Positions 33,604 to 44,800 of a stretch of 64,000 nt of DNA are shown piece after piece. A program made the position numbers and the translations under genes. Under the pieces are notes generated by a model that was not told the origin of the DNA, made no database searches, and was given only the letters and a program-made list of their open reading frames with translations. Positions within the stretch are counted from its first letter, which is position 1. Each line of letters starts with the position of its first letter. The DNA lies in NCBI GenBank assembly GCA_002391625.1, contig DGFJ01000041.1:1-64000 (forward strand), in the 5' to 3' direction. The DNA is from Ruminococcaceae bacterium UBA3903 (GTDB lineage Bacteria; Bacillota; Clostridia; Oscillospirales; Acutalibacteraceae).

Positions 33604-34389
33604 ATGCAGACAATAACCAGCCGTGACAACCACATAATTAAGGATACTACAAAGCTAATAAAATCCTCATCATATAGAACCCAGTGGGAAAAATATGTTA
33701 TTGAGGGCGTACGCATATGCAGTGACGCTGTTGACAGCCACGTTTCTTTTGCAACAGTTCTTTTAGCACAAAATGCTGTGGAAAAATATCCTAAGCTTAT
33801 CACCCTATTACAAGAGATTTGCGAAAGCACCTTTATTATATCGGACAAGCTGTTTTCGCAAATTTCAGACACTAAAACCCCTCAAGGGGTTATGTGTGTA
33901 TGTAATAAATCAACCAACCGCTTTATGGCTGCGCAGGGAAAGCGTTACCTAGCACTGGAGTGTATACAAGACCCTGCTAATATGGGTACAATATTGCGTA
34001 CGGCTGAGGCATTAGGCATAAATGGAGTGTATATTACAGCAGACTGCTGCGATATTTACAGTCCTAAGGTTCTGCGTGGCAGCATGGGTGCTGTTTTTAG
34101 ATTACCAGTTAATATTGTTCCTGATTTCACCTCCATTACAGCCTATCTAAATAATAATGGCGTCAAAACCTTTGCAACAGTTCCTGATTCTACTGCATAC
34201 CAAATAACACAGCTTAGCTCAACAGAAAAAGAAAGCTGTAGTATTTTTATAGGTAATGAGGGCAATGGATTATCACAACAAACTATTGATAATTGTACAA
34301 AGTGTGTTACTATACCCATGAAGGGCAGAGCAGAGTCCTTAAATGCCAGTGTGGCTGCGGCCATTGCCATGTGGGAGATATTACGATAA
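33604..34389 (+). CDS. TrmH/SpoU family RNA 2'-O-ribose methyltransferase
   Basis: About 261 aa. SPOUT-fold enzyme that methylates a ribose of rRNA or tRNA using S-adenosylmethionine. An N-terminal substrate-binding domain (SSYRTQWEKYVIEGVRICSDA) precedes the knot: LECIQDPANMGTILRTAEALG (motif 1, with catalytic Arg), FIGNEGNGLS (motif 2) and TIPMKGRAESLNASVAAAIAMWE (motif 3). ATG 33604 has GGGGTG upstream. It stands between rplT and dprA; the position downstream of rplT is common for the rlmB-like TrmH gene in Firmicutes. The exact site modified is not known. Confidence 0.92.
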   Translation: MQTITSRDNHIIKDTTKLIKSSSYRTQWEKYVIEGVRICSDAVDSHVSFATVLLAQNAVEKYPKLITLLQEICESTFIISDKLFSQISDTKTPQGVMCVCNKSTNRFMAAQGKRYLALECIQDPANMGTILRTAEALGINGVYITADCCDIYSPKVLRGSMGAVFRLPVNIVPDFTSITAYLNNNGVKTFATVPDSTAYQITQLSSTEKESCSIFIGNEGNGLSQQTIDNCTKCVTIPMKGRAESLNASVAAAIAMWEILR

Positions 34390-34405
34390 ATATGAGGATG
34401 TTAAT

Positions 34406-35617
34406 ATGAGTGAATATACACGGTATTGGATATGGTTACAACAGTCTATAGGCTATGCCAACGCAAAGGTTCGTACTATCCTTAAATTTTATCCCACAAT
34501 AAAAGATTTTTACGATGGTGGCAGGCAGGAATGGATACTGTGTGGCTGTTTTACTAAAAAAGAAATTAATAATTTAGAAGCTTATTCTTTAGCTCAGGCA
34601 CAAAATATTATTGACAAATGTGATAAACTGGATTATAAAATAATAGCAATAGATGATGAGCTGTACCCACGTCGCCTATTAGAAATTTTTACCCCACCAA
34701 CAGTATTGTATGTTAGTGGCACATTACCACTTATTGATACCTCACTATGCATTGCTATGGTTGGTACACGCAATATGACGCCAAGCGGTAAACGCAGTGC
34801 CTTCACAATAGCCGCTAACCTATCACAATCAGGTGTAGTAGTTGTCAGTGGTGGAGCGGTAGGTGTGGACAGTGCATCCCACAGGGGTGTTTTACAAGCT
34901 AATGGAGTGACTGTTTGTGTTCTTGGGTGCGGCATTAACCATAACTATTTATCAGCTAATGCACCTATGCGAAAGCAGATAACATTAAATGGTGCGGTTA
35001 TTTCTGAATATCCTCCTGATACACCACCTACACGATACACATTTCCTATGCGTAATCGTATAATATCGGGGCTGTGTCAGGGTACACTGGTTGTAGAAGC
35101 AGGGGAGAAAAGTGGTGCTTTAATAACAGCAGATTTTGCACTGGAGCAAAACAGAGATGTTTTTGCTATTCCTGGTGATATCACAAACGCTACCTGCTTT
35201 GGTACTAATAATCTTATTAAGCAGGGTGCTAAACCAGTAACCACATATACTGATATATTGGAAGAATATAGTGGAGAATTTACAATTCCACAAAATATTA
35301 CTTTAGCTGATGGTGATAATATACCATATATTCCTACAGCTAAGAAAAAACAATCTATACATGTAAATAAACCATCACCGTTACAGCCAAGGATAGAAAA
35401 AGGAGACAAATCAAATACACGTTTAAGAGCTGATGTATCACAGCTGTCAGACAATGCACAAAAAATATATAATTATATATATAACAGCCCCTGCAATATT
35501 GATGATATAATAAATGAAACAGGTCTGCCGGTTAGTGTTGCGTTATCAGCGCTGACAGAGCTGGAGCTGTTTCAAATAATTGAGAGAAGAACGGGCAGAA
35601 TGTACCATGCCCTTTAA
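34406..35617 (+). CDS. dprA: DNA processing protein DprA/Smf
   Basis: A 403-aa protein that loads RecA on incoming single-stranded DNA during transformation. The N-terminal helical region is followed by the Rossmann-like core, IAMVGTRNMTPSGKRSAF, VVVSGGAVGVDSASHRG and VLGCGIN, then FPMRNRIISGLCQGTLVVEA. The C-terminal residues (about 340-403) form a winged-helix domain. ATG 34406 has GAGGATG upstream. A preceding in-frame ATG inside the methyltransferase gene has no SD. It lies directly upstream of topA, the classical Firmicute order. No other competence genes are in the window. Confidence 0.95.
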   Translation: MSEYTRYWIWLQQSIGYANAKVRTILKFYPTIKDFYDGGRQEWILCGCFTKKEINNLEAYSLAQAQNIIDKCDKLDYKIIAIDDELYPRRLLEIFTPPTVLYVSGTLPLIDTSLCIAMVGTRNMTPSGKRSAFTIAANLSQSGVVVVSGGAVGVDSASHRGVLQANGVTVCVLGCGINHNYLSANAPMRKQITLNGAVISEYPPDTPPTRYTFPMRNRIISGLCQGTLVVEAGEKSGALITADFALEQNRDVFAIPGDITNATCFGTNNLIKQGAKPVTTYTDILEEYSGEFTIPQNITLADGDNIPYIPTAKKKQSIHVNKPSPLQPRIEKGDKSNTRLRADVSQLSDNAQKIYNYIYNSPCNIDDIINETGLPVSVALSALTELELFQIIERRTGRMYHAL

Positions 35618-35635
35618 AATAATGGAGGTTCACAA

Positions 35636-37720
35636 ATGTCAAATCTTGTTATAGTGGAGTCACCAGCAAAGGCAAAAACAATTCAAAAATATCTTGGTAA
35701 AGATTTTGAAGTTATTGCCTCAATGGGTCATGTTAGGGATTTACCGCCATCACGCCTGAGCGTAAATATTAAGAAAAAATTTCAGCCAAAGTATGAAATA
35801 ATAAAAGGTAAGGAAAAGCTAGTAGATGAGTTAAAAAAGCTGGCAGCCAAAAGTGATTTTGTTTACCTAGCAACTGACCCCGACCGTGAGGGAGAGGCTA
35901 TATCATGGCATTTAGCATATATACTGGATATGGATTTAAAGGAAAATAATAGGATAACCTTTAATGAGATAACAAAATCGGGTGTAAAGGCAGGTATGGA
36001 TAACCCACGCATTATTGATGAGGATTTAGTTAATGCACAGCAGGCACGTCGTATATTAGACAGATTAGTTGGCTATAAGCTTAGCCCGTTTTTATCACAA
36101 AAAATTCGTCGTGGCTTATCAGCAGGCAGGGTTCAATCTGTATCTGTTAAGATTATAGTAGACAGAGAGGAAGAAATACGTGCTTTTGTTCCAGAGGAAT
36201 ACTGGTCTATTGATGGAAAATTTATACCTAAGGGCAGCCGTAAAAACTTTTCTGCTTCATTACACGGTACTACAGAGGGAAAGCTAAAAATTACAAGTCA
36301 GGAACAGGCAGAGGGCATCCTTAAAGAGCTTGAAGACGCTGAATTTAAAATTGTTAAATTAAAAAATGGAACTAGAAAAAAATCCCCAGCACCACCCTTT
36401 ACCACATCAACGCTACAACAGGAAGCCTCCCGCAAGCTTGGCTTTCAGTCACGCCGTACAATGAAGGTGGCGCAGGAGCTATACGAGGGTATTGAATTAC
36501 CAGATTTAGGTGCTGTTGGTTTGATAACGTATATGAGAACCGACTCCCTTAGAATCTCCAATGATGCTATTGAGGAGGTTACACAGTACATTAAGGATAA
36601 GTGGGGTGAGGCATATTTACCTGCTAAACCACGTTTCTTTAAAACAAAATCTAATGCACAGGATGGCCATGAGGCTATACGTCCTACTATGCAAAAGCTG
36701 TCACCTACTTCTATTAGGGACAGCCTGACTAATGACCAGTTTAAGCTATATAAGCTTATATGGGAACGCTTTACAGCCTGCCAAATGGCAGAATGTATTC
36801 AAAAAACAACACAGGCTGATATACAGGCAAATAATTATATTTTTAAGGCGTCTGGTTACAGAGTTCACTTTGATGGCTTTACAACCCTGTATGTTGAGGG
36901 GCAGGACGCAGACGAAGAAAAGAAAACTGAACTGCCACCCTTGGAAAAGGACATGATTGTTAGAGCTAAGGAAATAGTTCCTAATCAGCATTTTACACAG
37001 CCACCAGCCAGATTTACTGAGGCATCCCTAATTAAAACCTTGGAAGAAAACGGTATTGGCCGTCCATCAACATACGCAGCTACCATTACTACTATTACAT
37101 CTCGTGAGTATGTTAAGCGAGAGGGCAAAACGCTTATCCCAACTGAATTGGGTGAGGTTACAACCAAGCTTATGAAGGACCATTTTCCAAAGATTGTTAA
37201 CGTTAAGTTTACAGCTGGTATGGAACAGGATTTAGATAAGGTTGAAAGCGGAGAAGAGCAATGGGTTGAGCTGCTGGAAAGCTTTTACGGCGATTTTGAC
37301 AAAACTCTGAAAAAAGCCAAGGTGGATATGGAGGGCGTTAAAATTCAACTAAAAGAGGATGAAACCGACATCATCTGTGAAAATTGTGGCAGAAAAATGG
37401 TGGTTAAGGTGGGCAGATATGGTAAATTTATTGCCTGTCCAGGGTATCCAGAGTGTAAAAATATAAAGAAATATGTGCAGGAAATTGGCGTAAAATGTCC
37501 CAAGTGTGATGGTAATGTTATTGTTAGAAAGACAAAAAAAGGCAGACCTTTTTATGGCTGCAGTAACTATCCAGACTGCGATTTTGTATCATGGACAGAG
37601 CCAACCAATGAAAAATGCCCTAATTGTGGGGAAATCCTTTACAAGAAAAAGGGTAAAAAACCAATGCTGTATTGTGCCAAAGAGGGCTGTGGCTTTGAGA
37701 AAAAGCTAGAGGAAGAATAA
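35636..37720 (+). CDS. topA: DNA topoisomerase I (type IA)
   Basis: A 694-aa enzyme that relaxes negative supercoils. TOPRIM domain with VESPAKAKTI and DPDREGEAISWHLA, strand-passage domain with the catalytic Tyr299 in TYMRTDS, and three C-terminal zinc fingers (CENCGRKM...CPGYPEC, CPKCDG...CSNYPDC, CPNCGE...CAKEGC). All expected elements are present. SD AATGGAGG is upstream. 18 nt after dprA. Confidence 0.98.
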   Translation: MSNLVIVESPAKAKTIQKYLGKDFEVIASMGHVRDLPPSRLSVNIKKKFQPKYEIIKGKEKLVDELKKLAAKSDFVYLATDPDREGEAISWHLAYILDMDLKENNRITFNEITKSGVKAGMDNPRIIDEDLVNAQQARRILDRLVGYKLSPFLSQKIRRGLSAGRVQSVSVKIIVDREEEIRAFVPEEYWSIDGKFIPKGSRKNFSASLHGTTEGKLKITSQEQAEGILKELEDAEFKIVKLKNGTRKKSPAPPFTTSTLQQEASRKLGFQSRRTMKVAQELYEGIELPDLGAVGLITYMRTDSLRISNDAIEEVTQYIKDKWGEAYLPAKPRFFKTKSNAQDGHEAIRPTMQKLSPTSIRDSLTNDQFKLYKLIWERFTACQMAECIQKTTQADIQANNYIFKASGYRVHFDGFTTLYVEGQDADEEKKTELPPLEKDMIVRAKEIVPNQHFTQPPARFTEASLIKTLEENGIGRPSTYAATITTITSREYVKREGKTLIPTELGEVTTKLMKDHFPKIVNVKFTAGMEQDLDKVESGEEQWVELLESFYGDFDKTLKKAKVDMEGVKIQLKEDETDIICENCGRKMVVKVGRYGKFIACPGYPECKNIKKYVQEIGVKCPKCDGNVIVRKTKKGRPFYGCSNYPDCDFVSWTEPTNEKCPNCGEILYKKKGKKPMLYCAKEGCGFEKKLEEE

Positions 37721-37765
37721 ATGTAATTTTAAAAATATCCAGAGCGAAATTAGAGGTGAATTTAT

Positions 37766-39079
37766 TTGTGTATTAAGGTAATAGGTGCTGGTTTAGCGGG
37801 TTGTGAAGCAGCGTGGCAAATAGCCAGCAGGGGCATAAGGGTTCAATTGTTTGATATGAAACCACATAAAATGTCCCCAGCACACAGTAATGAAAATTTT
37901 GGTGAATTAGTATGCTCTAACTCACTAAAGGCAGACAGGCTTGCCAGTGCGGCCGGTATGTTAAAGGAAGAAATGCGTCAGCTGAATTCCTTATTAATGG
38001 AGTGTGCCGATAAAACCAGAGTACCAGCGGGCGGTGCTTTAGCAGTAGACCGAATACGCTTTGCACAAATGATTACCGATAAAATAAAAAATCATCCACT
38101 TGTAACTGTTATGGATACAGAGGTAGATGTTTTACCTACAGCTGGTATAAGCGTAATAGCTACTGGTCCCCTTACAGCTGACTCCTTAGCCAATAACATA
38201 AAAGGAAAATTTGGTGGTGCATTAAGCTTTTTTGATGCGGCTGCACCAATAATTACAGCAGACAGCATAGATTATAGCTGTGCCTTTTCTGCATCTCGTT
38301 ATGATAAAGGTGATGGTGACGATTATATTAACTGTCCCATGAATAAGGAAGAATACGAAATATTCTATAATGAGCTAATAAATGCACACCGTACGCCCCT
38401 GCATAATGTTGATGTTCAAAATCCTAAGGTGTACGAGGGTTGTATGCCAATAGAGGTTATGGCACAGCGTGGTATGGATACTATGCGTTTTGGTCCTATG
38501 AAGCCGGTTGGACTGCGTGACCCCAAAACAGGTCACAGACCATGGGCTGTACTACAGCTCCGTAAAGAAAACACAGATGGTACATTGTACAATTTGGTAG
38601 GCTTTCAGACTAACTTAAAATTTCCTGAGCAAAAACGTGTCTTTGGTTTTATACCAGCACTGAAAAATGCGGAGTTTGCACGTTATGGTGTTATGCACCG
38701 TAACACATTTATTAATTCGCCGCAGCTGTTAAATGCTGACTTTAGCTTGCGTACAAACGAAAATATGTTTTTTGCAGGTCAGCTGACTGGTGTTGAGGGT
38801 TATATGGAGTCTGGTGCGTCAGGTCTGTTAGCAGGAATAAATGCCGCCAGACGATACGGTGGACAGGACACGGTTGTATTACCGCCTGAAACAATGACAG
38901 GCTCATTGGCAAGCTATATTAGTGACAGCAATGTTGTTAATTTTCAACCTATGGGTGCTAATATTGGCATTTTACCAGCTTTACCAGAGCATATAAGGGA
39001 TAAACGCTTGCGTGCTGAAAGGTACGGTGAACGCTCCATAGAAACCCTAAAAAAACTAATTGCTTTGGAAGAAATTTAA
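37766..39079 (+). CDS. trmFO: Methylenetetrahydrofolate-tRNA-(uracil-5-)-methyltransferase TrmFO
   Basis: A 437-aa FAD enzyme (formerly GidA-like, Gid) that forms ribothymidine-54 in tRNA using methylene-THF. The N-terminal dinucleotide-binding motif VIGAGLAGCEAAWQIA is followed by HSNENFGELVCSNSLKADRLASAAGMLKEEMR, a TrmFO-specific block. The C-terminal ENMFFAGQLTGVEGYMESGASGLLAGINAAR closes the FAD site. Start TTG 37766 with GAGGTG 7 nt before. Downstream of topA as in B. subtilis. Confidence 0.97.
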   Translation: MCIKVIGAGLAGCEAAWQIASRGIRVQLFDMKPHKMSPAHSNENFGELVCSNSLKADRLASAAGMLKEEMRQLNSLLMECADKTRVPAGGALAVDRIRFAQMITDKIKNHPLVTVMDTEVDVLPTAGISVIATGPLTADSLANNIKGKFGGALSFFDAAAPIITADSIDYSCAFSASRYDKGDGDDYINCPMNKEEYEIFYNELINAHRTPLHNVDVQNPKVYEGCMPIEVMAQRGMDTMRFGPMKPVGLRDPKTGHRPWAVLQLRKENTDGTLYNLVGFQTNLKFPEQKRVFGFIPALKNAEFARYGVMHRNTFINSPQLLNADFSLRTNENMFFAGQLTGVEGYMESGASGLLAGINAARRYGGQDTVVLPPETMTGSLASYISDSNVVNFQPMGANIGILPALPEHIRDKRLRAERYGERSIETLKKLIALEEI

Positions 39080-39097
39080 TATAAAGGAAATAACAAG

Positions 39098-40084
39098 ATG
39101 AAAATTATAGTAGATGCTTTTGGTGGTGACAATGCACCACTGGAAATATTAAAAGGCAGTGCCATGGCTGTAGAAGAATATGGTATAGAAATTATATTAA
39201 CAGGTGACAAAGACACTATAAAAAGGGTTGCCGGCGAAAATAATATTTCTCTTAACAAAATGTCTATTGTTAATGCTGACCAGATTATTGCTACCGATGA
39301 GGATGCCTCAGTAGTAGTTAAGTCAAAGAAAAATTCGTCAATGGCCGTGGGCTTTGACTTGCTGACAAAGGGTGAGGGCGATGCCTTTGTATCAGCTGGC
39401 AACAGCGGTGCTATGGTTATGGGTGCAGCTATGCTTGTTAAACGTATAAAGGGCGTTAAACGTCCCGCCTTTGCCCCTTTAATACCAAAGACCAGTGGCT
39501 GTCTCATGTTAGCTGATGGTGGTGCTAACAACGAGTGTCGTGCAGAAATGCTGCAGCAGTTTGGCGTTATGGGTTCTATATACATGGAAAAGGTTATGGA
39601 TATTAAAAATCCGCGTGTCGGTTTAGCCAACGTAGGTACGGAGGAGCATAAAGGCGGAGCTTTACAGCACGAGGCATATGAGCTTTTGAAAAACAGCCCT
39701 ATTAATTTTGTTGGAAATATAGAAGGCAGGGATATACCCTTAGATGGCTGCGATGTTCTGGTTGCAGATGGTTTTACAGGTAACCTTATACTGAAAACCT
39801 ACGAGGGGGTTGCCATAGCATTAATGTCAAAAATTAAGGCGGTTTTTAAAAAGAATATAAAAACAAAGTTGGCGGCGGCATTGGTAATGACAGACCTAAA
39901 GGAAATGGCAAAGGAAGTAGATTATAACGAGTACGGTGGTGCTCCGATTATGGGTGTTAATAAACCTGTTTTCAAGGCACATGGCAGTGCAAAGGCTGTT
40001 ACGTTTAAAAGCGCTATACGACTAACTAAACAATTTGTAGAGGGTAACGTGGTAGATGCAATTGCTTCAAATATAAATCAATAA
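39098..40084 (+). CDS. plsX: Phosphate acyltransferase PlsX
   Basis: A 328-aa peripheral membrane enzyme converting acyl-ACP to acyl-phosphate for phosphatidic acid synthesis. MKIIVDAFGGDNAPLEILKG is the family N-terminus, with SAGNSGAMVMGA, KTSGCLMLADGGANNEC and VADGFTGNLILKTYEG further along. SD TAAAGGAAAT is modest. The partner genes often found next to plsX (fapR upstream, fabD/fabG and acpP downstream) are not here; rnc follows directly. Confidence 0.96.
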   Translation: MKIIVDAFGGDNAPLEILKGSAMAVEEYGIEIILTGDKDTIKRVAGENNISLNKMSIVNADQIIATDEDASVVVKSKKNSSMAVGFDLLTKGEGDAFVSAGNSGAMVMGAAMLVKRIKGVKRPAFAPLIPKTSGCLMLADGGANNECRAEMLQQFGVMGSIYMEKVMDIKNPRVGLANVGTEEHKGGALQHEAYELLKNSPINFVGNIEGRDIPLDGCDVLVADGFTGNLILKTYEGVAIALMSKIKAVFKKNIKTKLAAALVMTDLKEMAKEVDYNEYGGAPIMGVNKPVFKAHGSAKAVTFKSAIRLTKQFVEGNVVDAIASNINQ

Positions 40085-40117
40085 TAAAAATTCACTGTTA
40101 TTAGGGAGGAATTATAA

Positions 40118-40792
40118 TTGGAAGAGCTAGAAAAAAAAATAGGCTATACATTTAAAAATATTGATTATTTAAAGACTGGACTTACTCATTCTTCGTATGC
40201 CAATGAGTTCAAAAGGAATATTAAGTGCAACGAACGTCAGGAATTTTTAGGTGATGCAGTGCTAAGCATTGTTGTATCTGATTATATATATAAAAATTGT
40301 CCCAGCCTGCCAGAGGGTGACCTAACAAAGCTTCGTGCTTCATTAGTATGTGAAAAGGCGTTAGCAGGCTTTGCTCGTTCTATTAACCTAGGTGATTATT
40401 TGCTTTTAAGCCGTGGAGAACGTCATTGCAATGGACAGGACAGACCATCAATTTTAGCAGATGCTTTCGAGTCAGTTATTGCCGCTATTTACTTAGACGG
40501 CGGTATGGAGGAAGCAAGGAAGTTTGTGCTAAAATTTGTAGTCGACGATATAAAAAGCACAAAGCCTAAAAAATTTAAGGATTACAAAACAAGTTTGCAG
40601 GAGATTATTCAAAAAAACCCAGAGGAGCATTTAGAATATGTTTTGGCAGGTGAAAGCGGACCAGACCATAACAAGCATTTTGTTGTAGAGGTGCATTTAA
40701 ATAGCAATGTCATTGGTAAGGGCGGTGGCAAAAGCAAGAAAGAGGCAGAGCAGCAGGCAGCACGTGAAGCACTGGAGCTGATGGGATATTGA
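40118..40792 (+). CDS. rnc: Ribonuclease III
   Basis: A 224-aa double-strand RNA endonuclease that processes rRNA precursors. The RNase III signature ERQEFLGDAVLSIVVSDYIY, the second acidic motif DAFESVIAAIYLDGG and a C-terminal double-stranded RNA binding domain (about 155-224, YKTSLQEIIQ to SKKEAEQQAAREALELMGY) are complete. Start TTG 40118 behind TTAGGGAGGA. It overlaps the radical SAM gene start. Confidence 0.97.
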   Translation: MEELEKKIGYTFKNIDYLKTGLTHSSYANEFKRNIKCNERQEFLGDAVLSIVVSDYIYKNCPSLPEGDLTKLRASLVCEKALAGFARSINLGDYLLLSRGERHCNGQDRPSILADAFESVIAAIYLDGGMEEARKFVLKFVVDDIKSTKPKKFKDYKTSLQEIIQKNPEEHLEYVLAGESGPDHNKHFVVEVHLNSNVIGKGGGKSKKEAEQQAAREALELMGY

Positions 40793-41802
40793 AAACCTCA
40801 AATATAGCCATTTTTGTACCACATAATGGTTGCCCACATATGTGTAGCTTTTGTAATCAGCGTGAAATTACAGGACAAGCTACACAGCCTACACCACAGG
40901 ACGTTGTAGACGCTGTTGAAATTGCACTTAACAGCATATCCACCGATACCCAAAATTCAGAGATAGGTTTTTTTGGTGGCAGCTTTACAGCTATTGACAG
41001 GCAATATATGATTAGCCTGTTAAAGGCCGCCTACACATATGTGAAAAGTGGACAAATACATGGCATTCGTTTGTCTACTCGTCCAGATTGTATTGATACA
41101 GAAATACTTGATATATTGAAATCCTATGGTGTTACGTCTATTGAGCTAGGTGCTCAAAGCATGGACGATGATGTGTTAATTGCCAATCATCGTGGTCACA
41201 CACCACAGGATGTAATAAACAGTAGTAGGCTAATAAAAAAATATGGTTTTTCATTAGGACTTCAGATGATGACTGGCTTGTATAAAAGTGACGACCAAAA
41301 GGATTATTATACGGCAAAGGCTTTAGCTGACCTACAGCCTGACACTATGCGTATTTATCCAACAATAGTAATGAAGAATACTCAGCTTGCTGATTTGTAC
41401 AGAAGTGGTAAATATATAGTACCTGCATTAGACAATGCTGTTAATTTGTGTGCAAAATTATTACAGCTTTTTCATAAAAATAATATTAAGGTTATACGGT
41501 TAGGACTGCACAGCAGTGACAGCGTAGGTGAAAATCGTGTGGCAGGTCCGTGGCATCCTGCATTTGCAGAGCTATGCCAAAGTGAAATTTTTTATAATGA
41601 TTTTTTATTATACTGCCAAAGGCATAGCATAGGTACAGGAGATAAAACTGTCCTTGTTAATCCAAAATCCTTGTCTAAATTTATAGGACAAAAGAAAAGT
41701 AACATAAAAAAATTATCTAAACTTGGCTATAACATAGTAGTAAAGGCTGATGATACAATTTTAGCTGATGAGATTAAGATAGAGGAAAACATAAGTAAAT
41801 GA
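40789..41802 (+). CDS. Radical SAM protein, Elp3-like (rnc-smc associated)
   Basis: A 337-aa radical SAM enzyme. The CxxxCxxC iron-sulfur motif is Cys15, Cys19, Cys22 in CPHMCSFC, followed by a TIM-barrel-like domain: EIGFFGGSFTAIDRQ, GIRLSTRPDCID and SIELGAQSMDDDVL, as in the Elp3 radical SAM domain. There is no acetyltransferase (GNAT) domain, so it is not full Elp3. It starts with TTG 40789 overlapping the rnc stop (TTGA). This rnc-radical SAM-smc order is usual in Clostridia; the reaction is not known to me. Confidence 0.92.
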   Translation: MKTSNIAIFVPHNGCPHMCSFCNQREITGQATQPTPQDVVDAVEIALNSISTDTQNSEIGFFGGSFTAIDRQYMISLLKAAYTYVKSGQIHGIRLSTRPDCIDTEILDILKSYGVTSIELGAQSMDDDVLIANHRGHTPQDVINSSRLIKKYGFSLGLQMMTGLYKSDDQKDYYTAKALADLQPDTMRIYPTIVMKNTQLADLYRSGKYIVPALDNAVNLCAKLLQLFHKNNIKVIRLGLHSSDSVGENRVAGPWHPAFAELCQSEIFYNDFLLYCQRHSIGTGDKTVLVNPKSLSKFIGQKKSNIKKLSKLGYNIVVKADDTILADEIKIEENISK

Positions 41803-41812
41803 GGTTGAGAAT

Positions 41813-44800
41813 GTGCTTTTAAAGTCACTTGAAATACAAGGTTTTAAAACATTTCCCGATAAAACAAAATTAACCTTTGACAAGGGTATAACGTCTATTG
41901 TAGGACCCAACGGCAGCGGTAAAAGTAATATTAGTGATGCTATCCGTTGGGTTTTAGGTGAACAAGCACCTAAGGCATTACGTTGTTCAAAGATGGAGGA
42001 CGTGGTTTTTAACGGTACGGACAGCAGAAAAAAACACGGCTATGCAGAGGTAACGCTGACTGTTGAAAACAAGGATAGAGCATTGCCGTTTAATGGTGAT
42101 GAGGTAGCCGTAACACGTCGATATTATCGCAGCGGTGACAGCGAATATATGATTAATAAGGCTGCTGTTCGCTTAAAGGATATACATGAGCTGTTTATGG
42201 ATACAGGCTTAGGCAGAGATGGCTACTCTATGATTGGTCAAGGTAAAATTGACAGCATTGTTGCATCTAAAAGCGAGGATAGACGAGAGGTTTTTGAAGA
42301 AGCCGCAGGTATTTCACGTTATAGATACAGAAAGCTGGAGGCTGAAAGAAAGCTAAAGGGAACTGAAGAAAATCTGGTGCGTCTAAGAGATATATTGACG
42401 GAGCTTGAGGATAGGGTAGGCCCCCTAGGCACACAGGCAAAAAAAGCAGAAGCTTTTTTAGAATACAGCAGGGAAAAGCGTGAGCTGGAAATTGCACTGT
42501 GGCTAAATACCTTAGACAAATCAGCAGGAGTTATCCGTGAACAGGAGGAAAAGCTGGTAATAGCCAAAAGCCAGCACCAAAATGCTGAGGAGGAGCTTGA
42601 AAAAATAGCTGTTGAAACAGAACAGCTGTTTCTAGAAAATAGTAAACAGGCTTCAGCAGCAGATGAAATTCGCAGAGAAATATCATCATATGATGAACAG
42701 ATAGCAGATAAAAAGGCTAATATTTCTGTTGCCGAAAATAACATTGCCCATAATGAGGAAAATATCCAACGAATTACCAATGAAATTTATTCACTGGACA
42801 CTTCATCCAAGGATGTTGAAAAGGATATTGAGGAAAAAAAGACAAGAATAAAAAACCATACAGCACAGATAGATGAATTACAGTTAAGCTATCAGACTTG
42901 TGAAAATGCTTTAAATGAGATAAATACAAACACCAGCCGAAGCTCTGACCTGCTGCAGGAAATATCACTGACATTAACAAAGCTAAGTGCTAGGGCAGCT
43001 GATATAAAGGTTTCTGCAATGACAAGCTTGGCATCTGTTACAGACGCTAGGCAGCGATTACAAGGACTTACACAGGCTAATGAGATAAAATCTGCTAAGC
43101 TGGCTGAACTGGAAACTAGAAATTTAGATTTTAAAGAGATGCTAACAGCCGTGACTGCTAGAGTAGAGGCTCTAACAAATACTATTAGTGGTTGTCAGCT
43201 AAAAATAGAAAATCGGTTAAAAAAACGTGATTCTTTAAAAATGCAGTGGGATAAGCTTCACTTGGATTTTGGGGAGCGTCAACGTCGTATAAAGGTATTA
43301 GAGGATTTAGAACGAAACATGGAGGGCTTCTACCAAAGTGTTAAAATCGTACTAAAGGAGGCACAGCGTGGAAGCCTATCAGGTATCCATGGACCTGTAT
43401 CACGAGTTATCAAGGTTCCACAGCAATATACGGTTGCTATAGAAACAGCACTGGGTAACTCTATGCAGCATATTGTTACAGGTAATGAGGAGGACGCTAA
43501 GCGTGCTATTAACTACCTAAAACAGCGTGACGCAGGACGTGCAACCTTTTTGCCACTAACAAACATCAAAGGCTATGAGCTGCATGAAAATGGTTTAGAA
43601 AATTGCAGCGGTTTTGTTGGTGTGGCATCATCTATTTGCAGCTGTGATAATGCCTATAAGGGTGTTTTACAATCCTTACTGGGCAGAATTGTAATAGCTG
43701 AAAATCTAAATAGCGCCGTTGCTATTGCTAAACGGTATAGCTACAAATTTAGAATAGTTACGTTGGACGGTCAGGTGGTAAATGCCGGTGGTTCGTTAAC
43801 TGGTGGCTCACAAGGCAAAAAATCAGGGTTGCTTTCCCGTGCCAGTGAAATAGAGAAGAATAAAGAAATAGCCAAAAAGCTGTACGAGAATTTACAGAAG
43901 ACAGATAAGGAATACAAAGAGGTTCAAGCAGAATATTCTGCGGCTGAGGCGGATATTTTAGGTGTAAAGGCACAGCTAACCTCAGCACAAGAGGAGAAAA
44001 TTCGTATAGATGCTGCCTGTAAAAGTACTTTTTCAGAGCTTACAACACTGAAAAACGATGTGCAGCAGCTTCAGATTGAGATTAATGCTTGTAGTGAGAA
44101 GGCGACAACTCAAGGAGATATCCACAAAAGCTCTCAAGAGGAGCTGGATAAGCTAAATGAACAAATTAAAGCTGCTGAACTAAAAGCTGATGAAATAACA
44201 GGTGGCAGAGAACAGCTAACTGTTAAGCGTGAGGAATACTCTAAGCAGCTGCAAAATATACGTTTAGAAATTGTTACCGCTCAAAAGGATATAGAAACCA
44301 TAAATATGGAAATATCCTTGGCACAGTCCGGGGAAAGCTCAAGGGAACAACGAAAGCTATCCTTGCTGTCCGAAATAGATACCTATAATGATAAAATCAA
44401 TTCCATAAAATCGCAAATAGACCTGTTAAATGAGTATATAGCAGACTTATCAGGAAAGTCCAAGTCTGCCCGTGAGAAAATTAACAGCTTAGATGAGCAG
44501 CGAAGCATAATGGAAAAACGCACATCACAGCTTCGTCAGCTTGAGCGTGATAAAACAGCCGAGCGTGAAAACGCAGGACGAGAGCTGTCACGTTTAGAGG
44601 AGCGAAAAATTAATTTGCAAAAGCAGTATGATGATATTATCACAAAATTATGGGACGAATACGAGCTGACACCTCGTGAGGCAAGGGAAGCATCAAAACC
44701 CATTGACAATATTCCCACCGCACAAAAACGCCTAAATGAGTTAAGGTCTAAAATTAAAAATCTTGGCTCGGTGAATGTTTCTGCTATTGAGGAATATAAG

